From Gammaproteobacteria bacterium (lineage in GTDB: Bacteria; Pseudomonadota; Gammaproteobacteria; GCA-001735895): 8,022 nt of DNA. Below are positions 1 through 5,948 of this stretch, piece by piece; the first letter of the stretch is position 1; each line of letters begins with the position of its first letter. The DNA is taken from contig QIJI01000149.1 in NCBI GenBank assembly GCA_003231795.1, positions 1 to 8,022 on the forward strand, read 5' to 3'. A program made the translations under genes and the position numbers. The notes under the pieces were generated by a model, which was given only the letters and a program-made list of their open reading frames with translations, was not told the DNA's origin and did not search any database.

Positions 1-65
1 TCATTCGAGCATGCCGGTAGCAGGCTGGCGCAACCGAGTAGAAAAATCCATGAAAGTTTTTTCAT
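1..65 (-). CDS. N-terminus of a probable lipoprotein (cut by the window edge)
   Basis: The 21 visible codons begin at an ATG only 5 nt after the stop codon of the GspE-type ATPase on the same strand. They encode a compact lipoprotein signal peptide: two lysines at residues 2-3, a hydrophobic core (residues 6-16), then LLPAC with the presumed lipidated cysteine at residue 19. The proline before the last alanine is unusual for a lipobox, so processing by signal peptidase II is likely but not certain. No convincing Shine-Dalgarno sequence precedes the ATG, so translation may depend on coupling to the upstream gene. The frame is still open at the edge. The rest of the protein is outside the window, so no function can be given; a membrane-anchored partner of the ATPase is one possibility from position alone. 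Confidence 0.55.
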   Translation of the reverse strand, partial: MKKLSWIFLLGCASLLPACSN

Positions 66-70
66 TGGCA

Positions 71-1834
71 CTAGTCGTAGCGCGGTGGTGCCACCTTGAG
101 GACTTCTTCAATCGTCGTCAGGCCACGTGCAACTTTTTGGGCACCGGCCAGATTAAGCGGTTTCATTCCCTGTCGAATTGCCGCCTTGCGAAAATTCGCA
201 AGATTAAAATCTGCGTTGATCTCCTGCTTCAGGGCATCATTGATTGGCATCATTTCATACATTCCAATGCGCCCGATAAAACCGGTCTGACGACATTCGA
301 GACAGCCTTTGGCAGCCGATATTTTATCAGGCGGTGATGTTGTCCACGGGTTTATCAGCGCTTGCCAGTCGAGCAATTCAAAACCCTGTTCATGCTTGCA
401 ATGCGGACAAAGTGTACGAACCAGGCGCTGGGCTACGACACCGATCAGCGTAGCACTGATCAAATACGGGGGAACACCAATTTCGCTCAAGCGGGCAATA
501 GCCGATGGCGCATCATTAGTATGCAGCGTCGAAAGTACCAAATGCCCGGTTAACGCGGCCTGTATCGCCATTTCAGCGGTTTCGCGGTCACGAATCTCAC
601 CCACCATGATGATATCCGGGTCCTGACGTAACAGGGTTTTTACTCCGGTGGCGAAATCGAGGTCGATATTATGTTGTACCTGCATCTGATTGAAACTGGG
701 TTCGACCAGTTCGATCGGATCTTCAATGGTGCAAACATTTACCTTTGGCGTCGCCAGATGTTTGAGGCTGGTATAAAGCGTGGTGGTCTTGCCTGAACCG
801 GTCGGTCCGGTCACCAGAATAATCCCGTGCGGCCGTGAAATCATTTCATTCCAGATCTCCGATTCCTTTTTCTCGAAACCCAGCGCTGCGAAGTTTTTCA
901 CAAGCACTTCCGGGTCGAATATGCGCAGCACCAGTTTTTCACCGAATGCGGTCGGCATACTGGACAAACGCAGTTCAATTTCAACGCCGTCGGGAGACAG
1001 GGTCTTTATTCGACCATCCTGTGGCCTGCGCTTCTCGGCAACATCGAGTCGCCCCATGATCTTGATACGACTGACAACTGCGGCTGTAATATTGGCGGGA
1101 ATTTCGTAGACCTGATGCATTTCGCCATCGATACGAAATCGTACGTTACCCTGCTCGCGCCGGGGCTCGATATGGATGTCACTGGCACGCTGGCTGAACG
1201 CATATTGCAACAACCAGTCGACAATACTGACAATATGCTGATCTTCTGCATCGACCTTGCCAGTCTTGCCGAGCTCAATCAACTGCTCGAGGTTTTGAAT
1301 ATTTACCGGCATGTTGCCACTGGACTTGTTGCCGGCACCCACCATCGCCTTGCTGACGCTATAGAATTCGATCAGGTAGGCTTTTAGTTGTTTTGGGTTC
1401 GCCAGCACGATCGAGATCGGTTTGTTCACGATACGATCGATTTCGTTGGTCCACTCGAGGTTATAGGGATCGGTTACCGCAATTACCACTTCGCTGTCGT
1501 TTACTTCGACTGCGAGAATACCGAAACGTGACGCGTAGGCATAAGACATGATCGAGGTGCAGGCAGCGACATCCATCTTTAATGGGTCGAAATGATAAAG
1601 CGTCTGCCCGGACTGTTGCGCCAGCCAGGCAGTTAATACCTCGAGCGTCAGTACCTGCTCAGGTCTGGATTTGTTAGTCCACTGCCGATTGGCAATAATT
1701 TCCAGGGGATGCAGGTTTTTTCTGTCCTGGGCAGAAACCAGCGAGGCGATCATGCTGGCTTTCTCCTGTTCGACAATATCCTGCGACACTAGTTGTTGCA
1801 GTATCCCTTCCAGGGTACAGACGGCTTTAGTCAC
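71..1834 (-). CDS. GspE/PulE/PilB-family secretion or pilus assembly ATPase
   Basis: This is a cytoplasmic hexameric ATPase of the type II secretion / type IV pilus family, which powers pseudopilus or pilus assembly at the inner membrane. All family signatures are visible in the 587 residues: Walker A GPTGSGKTT (343-351), Asp box around TIEDPIE (369-375), Walker B region DPDIIMVGEIRD (405-416) with the catalytic Glu413, and the His box TGHLVLSTLHTNDA (429-442). A four-cysteine zinc site is formed by CPHC (476-479) and CLEC (511-514). The N-terminal third (about 1-160) fits the GspE/MshE-type N-domain but lacks an obvious RLG start of the c-di-GMP-binding MshEN motif. The start is GTG at 1834; an in-frame TAA lies two codons upstream, so no longer start is possible. 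No other secretion or pilus gene is nearby except the partial lipoprotein after it, so the gene looks like an orphan ATPase. Family assignment is secure; GspE versus PilB versus MshE is not. Confidence 0.93.
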   Translation of the reverse strand: MTKAVCTLEGILQQLVSQDIVEQEKASMIASLVSAQDRKNLHPLEIIANRQWTNKSRPEQVLTLEVLTAWLAQQSGQTLYHFDPLKMDVAACTSIMSYAYASRFGILAVEVNDSEVVIAVTDPYNLEWTNEIDRIVNKPISIVLANPKQLKAYLIEFYSVSKAMVGAGNKSSGNMPVNIQNLEQLIELGKTGKVDAEDQHIVSIVDWLLQYAFSQRASDIHIEPRREQGNVRFRIDGEMHQVYEIPANITAAVVSRIKIMGRLDVAEKRRPQDGRIKTLSPDGVEIELRLSSMPTAFGEKLVLRIFDPEVLVKNFAALGFEKKESEIWNEMISRPHGIILVTGPTGSGKTTTLYTSLKHLATPKVNVCTIEDPIELVEPSFNQMQVQHNIDLDFATGVKTLLRQDPDIIMVGEIRDRETAEMAIQAALTGHLVLSTLHTNDAPSAIARLSEIGVPPYLISATLIGVVAQRLVRTLCPHCKHEQGFELLDWQALINPWTTSPPDKISAAKGCLECRQTGFIGRIGMYEMMPINDALKQEINADFNLANFRKAAIRQGMKPLNLAGAQKVARGLTTIEEVLKVAPPRYD

Positions 1835-1943
1835 GGCTTATTCTTTGAGTGATTTTGAAAGCATATTAGCAGGAATTTAACGACTTGCATCGCAGATTGT
1901 CGATCTCCCACTCCAGGTGCCTGCCATTTAAAAATAGGTGTCA

Positions 1944-1972
1944 AGTATAATTATGACGTTTTAATTTCTAAA
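1944..1972 (-). promoter_or_regulatory. Candidate sigma-70 promoter for the GspE-type ATPase gene
   Basis: On the minus strand a TTTAGA (1967-1972) and a TATACT (1944-1949) are separated by exactly 17 nt. The -10 matches the consensus at five of six positions and the -35 at four of six. Transcription would start near 1937 and leave a leader of about 100 nt before the GTG at 1834. The -35 overlaps the end of the repeat at 1969-1980. This is read by eye only, and AT-rich DNA produces such matches by chance. Confidence 0.28.
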
Positions 1973-1980
1973 CTACCCGC
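1969..1980. repeat. REP-like repeat, left copy (TAAACTACCCGC)
   Basis: This 12-mer recurs exactly at 2261-2272, on the other side of the transposase remnant and in the same orientation. Read on the minus strand, the strand of the remnant, it is GCGGGTAGTTTA and contains the GTAG tetranucleotide, which as I recall is typical of the foot of REP hairpins mobilised by REP-associated transposases. This copy has no opposing arm close by, so if it was a REP it is half-decayed. Confidence 0.5.
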
Positions 1981-2036
1981 GACAACTGATCATCACTATC
2001 CATACGCAGCTTAAGTTTAGCGAATGTCGTTGGGAT

Positions 2037-2044
2037 ACTACCCG
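2037..2044. repeat. REP-like repeat core, middle copy (ACTACCCG)
   Basis: This is a third same-strand copy of the 8-nt core ACTACCCG shared by the repeats at 1972-1979 and 2264-2271. It lies 25 nt beyond the 3' end of the transposase remnant. Only the core matches. No stable hairpin is evident around it. Confidence 0.35.
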
Positions 2045-2068
2045 TTCGTTATAATCGCAAGTATTCGA

Positions 2069-2239
2069 CTATCTCGCGCAGTACCACGATTTTACTGATA
2101 ACTGTTGGTAAATTTCGCCTCGACAAAGCCAGGCCCGTACCAGTGGTTTGTCGACGAAACAGGGATAGCTGCTCCAACGATAGTTGTCCAACCAGTCAAA
2201 CAGGCCAGCATCAAACGGATTTCGGTGGATATTGCGCGA
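2069..2239 (-). pseudogene. Remnant of a REP-associated tyrosine transposase (IS200-like, Y1 superfamily)
   Basis: The minus strand reads 56 codons ending in TAG (2069-2071) that match the C-terminal end of Y1/REP-associated transposases (RAYT, TnpA-REP). It contains IHRNPFDAGL (family consensus of the type IHRNPVxAGLV), then DNYRWSSY (consensus EDYxWSSY), and a conserved tryptophan further on. A TAA (2240-2242) interrupts the frame immediately upstream, and I see no transposase sequence beyond it. The histidine-hydrophobic-histidine metal site and catalytic tyrosine, which lie N-terminal to this part in the family, are absent. The piece therefore cannot be active. RAYT proteins normally nick and move REP hairpins, and the REP-like repeats around this remnant fit that origin. 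The motif identity is strong; how the N-terminal part was lost cannot be read from here. Confidence 0.8.
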
Positions 2240-2249
2240 TTACTGGAGT

Positions 2250-2283
2250 GGGTAGCTAATTAAACTACCCGCAAGATGGTAGT
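2250..2283. repeat. REP-like hairpin cluster with right copy of the 12-nt repeat
   Basis: Three short arms lie in a row: GGGTAG (2250-2255), CTACCC (2265-2270) and GGTAGT (2278-2283). The first two form a perfect 6-bp stem around a 9-nt AT-rich loop. Shifted by one base, ACTACC (2264-2269) forms an alternative perfect 6-bp stem with GGTAGT around an 8-nt loop. The middle arm is part of TAAACTACCCGC (2261-2272), identical to 1969-1980. The cluster lies just past the 5' side of the transposase remnant. The competing hairpins and the GTAG motif resemble REP/BIME architecture, but only one locus is visible, so genome-wide repetition is not shown. Confidence 0.5.
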
Positions 2284-2375
2284 CTTAGTGTACCGACGAT
2301 ATCACTCAAACGACTTGGGATACGAAAATCGAAGCAATAGTTGAACGACTGGCGCGGACGAAAGAAGAATGCGGC

Positions 2376-3626
2376 ATGGCTGTTTTAGCTGTTGCACTTA
2401 TTCTTGTTTCCGACAACGCTGACGCTACTACGGGGCTAGCAGGGCTCAGCGGACTTCGCGAGGGCTACTTTATGATATGGGGCGTAGTTGGCATCGCTCC
2501 AGCGGTTCTGATGGCATTCGCTTTTTCCGGAGCCAGAAAAAAAGGGCCGAACTGGCTTTCGAATTTCCTGATGGTGCCAGCAATTCTCTATGTTCCGACT
2601 GCGATCAGCTTAATCTTCTTTCCCAGCACCGACCTTGCCTCTAAATTTCCAGGTGTCGTCGGTTTTGGTTTGCTTTTTGGGCTAATTACTTTTTACGTCT
2701 CAACAAACCGCCACCTTCGGAGATTGCTGAATGGGGTCTTTGTGGGAATTCTTGTCGCGCTTGTCCTCACTCCCAACGAGTACTGGAAGATTCCATTTCT
2801 GAGTTTCGAGCGCGTCGAGTTCGTGGATAATGTGGCGCCGAAACATCTCGTTGAAATACTGCCATCGCGATCCGTATCGAGAGGCTGGCTTGCGTTGGGA
2901 GATGGGCGGCATCTCAACGTTCAAAATGTCGACGAGTTTAGGCGAAACTCTTTAGGGCAACCGGTATTCCCATCAGGAGACGCCGTTGTTTTGCAGACCA
3001 CGTCGAGCCCTGATGCTGGCCAATGGTTCGACGTAACGTACTTCAGCAAGCATTATCTTTACGCCCGAAGCGCAGCCTACAAAAAAGCGCGCTATGTTAT
3101 CCCTCTGCGCACTCGTTCAGTAAACATGTACCGACAACAGGGAACATCGGGGGCCGTTTTGATGGATGACAATGCCAACATAGACTACCAGAAAATGCTT
3201 TCCGAACTTTTCAGAACGAAGAATGGTTGGAGTGTCGACCCAGATGGTGGGGACATAGCGAACGTGGTTTATTGGTTGAACATTGTCACTAGACTTGCCG
3301 ATATCGATATGCAGTCGCCAGAATTTTTATCCCGAGCATTTAGTGCAAAAGAAAACCGATACAGATTCAAGGCCCTGATTGATGCTGGAGTGAGCCCTAA
3401 CGCGGAAAATAGAAATGGCAACACGATGCTCCATATCGCAGCGCGGGACGGTGATTTCTATTCGGTAAAATGGCTCCTGGAACTCGGCGCTGATCCGCAA
3501 TTGATTAATAAAAAGAAACAAACCGCCTTTGAGGTGGCGAAAATTCGATACAAGACAAATCCTGCGAGGATAAGGGCATTCGAAATCCTGTTGGAGAGCC
3601 GCGTGGATACTGATCAACCTGATTGA
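2376..3626 (+). CDS. Membrane protein with C-terminal ankyrin repeats, function unknown
   Basis: I do not recognise this 416-residue protein as a named family. The N-terminal part is hydrophobic, with likely membrane helices near residues 31-53, 63-83, 91-109 and 117-132; the first 12 residues are also apolar. A soluble, probably globular region of about 190 residues follows. The C-terminus carries ankyrin repeats: a clear unit at about 346-380 (NGNTMLHIAARDGDFYSVKWLLELGADPQ), preceded by the tail of another (ALIDAGVSPNAENR, about 333-346) and followed by a degenerate third up to about 407. Ankyrin repeats bind partner proteins, so a membrane-anchored scaffold or sensor is possible, but that is inference. 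The ATG at 2376 has AGAAG about 9 nt upstream. The frame stays open 29 codons further back to a TAG at 2286 without an ATG, GTG or TTG, so a 5' truncation cannot be excluded. The gene stands alone, next to transposase debris, and no terminator of its own is seen. Confidence 0.8.
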   Translation: MAVLAVALILVSDNADATTGLAGLSGLREGYFMIWGVVGIAPAVLMAFAFSGARKKGPNWLSNFLMVPAILYVPTAISLIFFPSTDLASKFPGVVGFGLLFGLITFYVSTNRHLRRLLNGVFVGILVALVLTPNEYWKIPFLSFERVEFVDNVAPKHLVEILPSRSVSRGWLALGDGRHLNVQNVDEFRRNSLGQPVFPSGDAVVLQTTSSPDAGQWFDVTYFSKHYLYARSAAYKKARYVIPLRTRSVNMYRQQGTSGAVLMDDNANIDYQKMLSELFRTKNGWSVDPDGGDIANVVYWLNIVTRLADIDMQSPEFLSRAFSAKENRYRFKALIDAGVSPNAENRNGNTMLHIAARDGDFYSVKWLLELGADPQLINKKKQTAFEVAKIRYKTNPARIRAFEILLESRVDTDQPD

Positions 3627-3847
3627 TGCGGGCTCAGGTCGACGTACACACTATATAACGGGCCCAATAGCCAGGAGATCACGCCGATAATCTGGCACCG
3701 AAAGACCGAATGCGCCCGAAAACCTAAACAATCCAACTACTTTAGTGTTTTACCGAGCGCTGACATCACCGCTGAATATCATGATTGTTCTGGTCCGCCT
3801 TTTCACCTTGCTACCTACGAGTTGATCTGACCAGATGGGTAACAGGC

Positions 3848-3879
3848 AAAAAAAAGCCCGCATGAATCTGCGGGCTTTT
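3848..3879 (-). terminator. Rho-independent terminator of the LysM lipoprotein gene, possibly bidirectional
   Basis: A perfect 7-bp stem, GCCCGCA (3856-3862) with TGCGGGC (3869-3875), encloses a 6-nt loop. It is flanked by eight A (3848-3855) on one side and four T (3876-3879) on the other. Read on the minus strand it gives a GC-rich hairpin followed by eight U, 17 nt after the LysM gene's stop codon. On the plus strand the U-run is only four, so it may also stop transcription from the ankyrin gene less efficiently. Confidence 0.93.
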
Positions 3880-3896
3880 CTCTATTTCAGCCTGAT

Positions 3897-4571
3897 TTAC
3901 TGATTCAGGTAATCCAGATCAGAACTTTCTGTTTCACCCAGTGTCCATGCGCCACGATTCTTGGCGTGCGCAACCGCACCCGCCCGAGCCGGACCTTTTG
4001 CTTTCGGAATATACAGGTACTGACCCGGGAAGATCAGATCTGCATCCTTGATCTGTCCAGAGTTAGTCTTGTAAATTAGAGGCCACATGAAAGGATTCGA
4101 ATAAAATGTGTCCTGCCCCGCAATAGACCACAAATTATCCCCACCCACTACCAGATATCCGCCCAGATAAGGGGAGTCATCTACGGCAGGTGCAGGTTCT
4201 GGGCTCTCAGTTGTTGTTGGTGCGTCGGTCTGCAATGCAGCGATTGCTTCAGTTGCCGCATCTTCTGCCTTGTTGGCGAGGATCTTGGCACGAACGTTTT
4301 GGCAATCGGCAGCAGCCTGCTCGGCTTCTTCAATTATTTTGGCGTTCGCTTCCCAGTCGGCACCGAGATTACGTGCGCGGGCGTTTTTCAACTTGGCAGC
4401 GTAGATCGCGTTGCGAACTTCAGGAGTTGCACCCTGACACTCACTATCTGCGACTGCTGCTGAATCTGCGGCTGCAGTAGTGGTGCTTGCACTGTCGGCT
4501 TGACAACCGGTCATCAGACTCGATGTGATCAGTGTAATTGCCGCAATTTTTAGGAGGTTTGTTGGTTTCAT
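3897..4571 (-). CDS. LysM-domain lipoprotein
   Basis: This 224-residue protein is probably a lipid-anchored envelope protein that contacts peptidoglycan. Residues 1-23 form a lipoprotein signal peptide with lipobox MTGC and the lipidated cysteine at 23. A Ser/Thr/Ala-rich linker follows. The next region (about 45-115) is Ala/Glu-rich, probably helical, and has two further cysteines (45 and 90) that could form a disulfide. A Pro/Thr/Glu linker then leads to a LysM domain at about 137-190, with the signature GDNLWSIA (144-151) near its start and FPGQYLYIP (181-189) at its end. LysM binds N-acetylglucosamine in peptidoglycan. The order is typical of small envelope LysM proteins; no catalytic domain is present, so the role is probably structural or adaptor-like. 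The start is supported by GGAG (4582-4585) 10 nt upstream of the ATG. It appears to be transcribed alone and has its own terminator. Confidence 0.88.
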   Translation of the reverse strand: MKPTNLLKIAAITLITSSLMTGCQADSASTTTAAADSAAVADSECQGATPEVRNAIYAAKLKNARARNLGADWEANAKIIEEAEQAAADCQNVRAKILANKAEDAATEAIAALQTDAPTTTESPEPAPAVDDSPYLGGYLVVGGDNLWSIAGQDTFYSNPFMWPLIYKTNSGQIKDADLIFPGQYLYIPKAKGPARAGAVAHAKNRGAWTLGETESSDLDYLNQ

Positions 4572-4955
4572 CTATTGTTTTCTCCGAAACTTTATCGAAT
4601 TTAGTGTTTGCTATTATTGAGAGCCTATTTTGCCCAGAAGACTACAATGATCAACCCTTTAGAGCAAGTTTTTAATGTAAATATTACACATTTGATAGGG
4701 ATTCTAGCCCAGATCTGGAGCATTTCCAGCGATCATTCAAATGGCTCGCAATTGCCTCCCTTTCGAATCAGCCAGAATCGCTATTGCTTATAAAACTTCG
4801 TTATTGTAAAACAACATCCATTCGGACCCTTCGTGACCACAAAATGGTTCCGGGCGACTGAGGGCCTCGGTGCCCCTTGAGGGTGAATATTCCCTGCCGA
4901 ATCAATGGGCAAGCGAGATCGTGCATAATTTATGAATTTTCCGGGCTAGAGCTCC
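4572..4955. other. 384-nt intergenic region between divergent lysM-lipoprotein and wrbA genes
   Basis: This spacer should hold the promoters of two divergent genes. Its left half is AT-rich and contains the inverted repeat TGTAA-ATA-TTACA (4676-4688), about 105 nt upstream of the LysM gene. The middle (about 4850-4885) is GC-rich, with short self-complementary pieces such as GGGC/GCCC around CTCGGT, but no stem longer than about 5 bp and no U-run. A tiny reading frame ATG...TAG (4932-4949, five codons) lies just before wrbA. I could not identify convincing -35/-10 pairs, an RNA gene or a riboswitch. Confidence 0.4.
4676..4688. promoter_or_regulatory. Small palindrome, possible operator
   Basis: TGTAA-ATA-TTACA has perfect 5-nt arms around a 3-nt centre, and a second register, AATGT with ACATT, overlaps it (4674-4692). 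Size and symmetry fit a dimeric regulator site upstream of the LysM lipoprotein gene. The sequence is AT-rich, no second copy was seen in the window, and no regulator can be named. Confidence 0.2.
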
Positions 4956-5552
4956 TTGAACTCATTGCATAAAATACTGATCGTTTACTACAGTCAGCAC
5001 GGCAGTGTCAGTCGCATGGCGGAACAGATCAGTCTCGGCGTAGAGAGCCGGAACTGCGAAGCTTTGTTACGCTGCCTGCCGCCGGTATCTGCCAGCACCG
5101 AGCAAACCGATTCAGCGGTTCCAGAACAGGGCGCGCCTTACGCCAGCATCGACGAATTTGAACAATGCGATGGCCTTGTGGTCGGTAGCCCGGGTTATTT
5201 CGGCAATATGGCAGCCCCACTCAAGTACTTTTTTGATCAGACCAGTCGACTTTGGTTATCCGGTGCAATGATTGGAAAACCAGCCGGCGTTTTCACCGCC
5301 ACATCGAGTCAGCATGGCGGCCAGGAAACCGTTCTAACCAGTATGATGTTACCGCTACTGCATCACGGCATGCTAATAACCGGGGTCCCCTACTCGGAAC
5401 CAGCACTGAATCAAACCCATAGCGGGGCAACCCCATATGGCCCAAGCCACGTCGCCGGGAGCGAGGGCCAGGCATTAAGCGAGCACGAAATTGCGGCCTG
5501 TCGTACCCTGGGTAAACGCATCGCTGATCTTGCCGTCCGGCTCAGTAATTGA
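4956..5552 (+). CDS. wrbA: WrbA-family NAD(P)H:quinone oxidoreductase
   Basis: WrbA proteins are flavodoxin-like, FMN-binding cytoplasmic tetramers that reduce quinones by two electrons using NAD(P)H, which limits semiquinone and oxidative stress. The 198 residues align throughout by eye with E. coli WrbA: the FMN phosphate loop YYSQHGSVSRMA (11-22), the flavin loop GSPGYFGNMAAPLKYFFDQT (77-96), LWLSGAMIGKP (99-109), SSQHGGQE (117-124), LLHHGMLI (134-141) and the C-terminal TPYGPSHVAG (159-168). Length matches the family. No ATG fits: the only nearby one (4932) hits a stop after five codons. The start must be TTG at 4956 or TTG at 4965, and neither has a good ribosome binding site. It is followed 7 nt later by the DUF2069 gene, so the two are probably one transcript. 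Confidence 0.93.
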   Translation: MNSLHKILIVYYSQHGSVSRMAEQISLGVESRNCEALLRCLPPVSASTEQTDSAVPEQGAPYASIDEFEQCDGLVVGSPGYFGNMAAPLKYFFDQTSRLWLSGAMIGKPAGVFTATSSQHGGQETVLTSMMLPLLHHGMLITGVPYSEPALNQTHSGATPYGPSHVAGSEGQALSEHEIAACRTLGKRIADLAVRLSN

Positions 5553-5559
5553 TACAAAA

Positions 5560-5898
5560 ATGCATCCGTTGAAACTGACCAGCCTGCTATCCTGGGCCAT
5601 CCTGCTGTTGTTCCAGCTCAGCCTGTTATGGCCCGGCTACCAAATCGATCTATATTGGATTGCGCTGGCGGTATTTCCGTTAATGTTGCCGGCGATGGGC
5701 TTGTGGCGCGAACAGCGATATACCTATAAGTGGATTGGTTTCCTGACACTGATCTATTTCTGCATCGGCATCAGCGAGCTGGTCTCAAACCCGGAGTTGA
5801 GGATGTATGCATTAGGTACCACGCTATCGAGCACGATGATGTTTTTGGCCACGATTTATTACGCACGCTTTCTCGCAGTACGAGCCGATAGCAGGTAA
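5560..5898 (+). CDS. DUF2069 family inner-membrane protein
   Basis: This is a 112-residue integral membrane protein that I assign to DUF2069 (function unknown) from its size, four-helix layout and position next to wrbA. Likely membrane helices are at about residues 6-25, 31-48, 57-74 and 82-103. A short positively charged loop with WREQRYTYKW (49-58) lies between helices two and three, and the C-terminus is basic (RADSR). The frame is open further upstream, but the ATG at 5560 sits 7 nt after the wrbA stop and gives the normal compact protein; a longer start would overlap wrbA by more than 60 nt. No strong Shine-Dalgarno sequence is visible, which fits translation coupled to wrbA. It converges on hda 50 nt further on, and I see no clear terminator between them. 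Confidence 0.82.
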   Translation: MHPLKLTSLLSWAILLLFQLSLLWPGYQIDLYWIALAVFPLMLPAMGLWREQRYTYKWIGFLTLIYFCIGISELVSNPELRMYALGTTLSSTMMFLATIYYARFLAVRADSR

Positions 5899-5948
5899 GA
5901 GTTCCTTTCTAAGTTTGCTGTAATTCTGCTTTAGTGGGGCTTCGGACT

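Noticed and set aside
71..1834. Several antisense reading frames of 60-110 codons within the ATPase gene, and similar ones within hda, DUF2066, wrbA and ankyrin genes
   Set aside because: They are shadows of clearly coding frames, have no conserved motifs and no ribosome binding sites.
3627..3847. Possible decayed gene or insertion sequence end in the spacer after the ankyrin gene
   Set aside because: Translations on both strands are broken by stops and show no family motif. No terminal inverted repeats or target duplications were found.
4608..4793. A 61-codon plus-strand reading frame in the spacer before wrbA
   Set aside because: It begins with TTG without a ribosome binding site, has no recognisable protein character and overlaps the upstream region of the LysM lipoprotein gene. 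Chance frame.
4848..4900. GC-rich short hairpins, possible small RNA or terminator
   Set aside because: Stems are 4-5 bp with mismatches, there is no U-run, and no promoter is seen. Too weak to call.
5491..5559. Longer N-terminus for the DUF2069 protein
   Set aside because: It would overlap wrbA by more than 60 nt and add 23 polar residues. The ATG at 5560 fits the family size and the spacing.
5899..5948. Bidirectional terminator between the DUF2069 gene and hda
   Set aside because: Only 3-5 bp self-complementary pieces with large loops, and no U-run. Termination here is not visible in the sequence.
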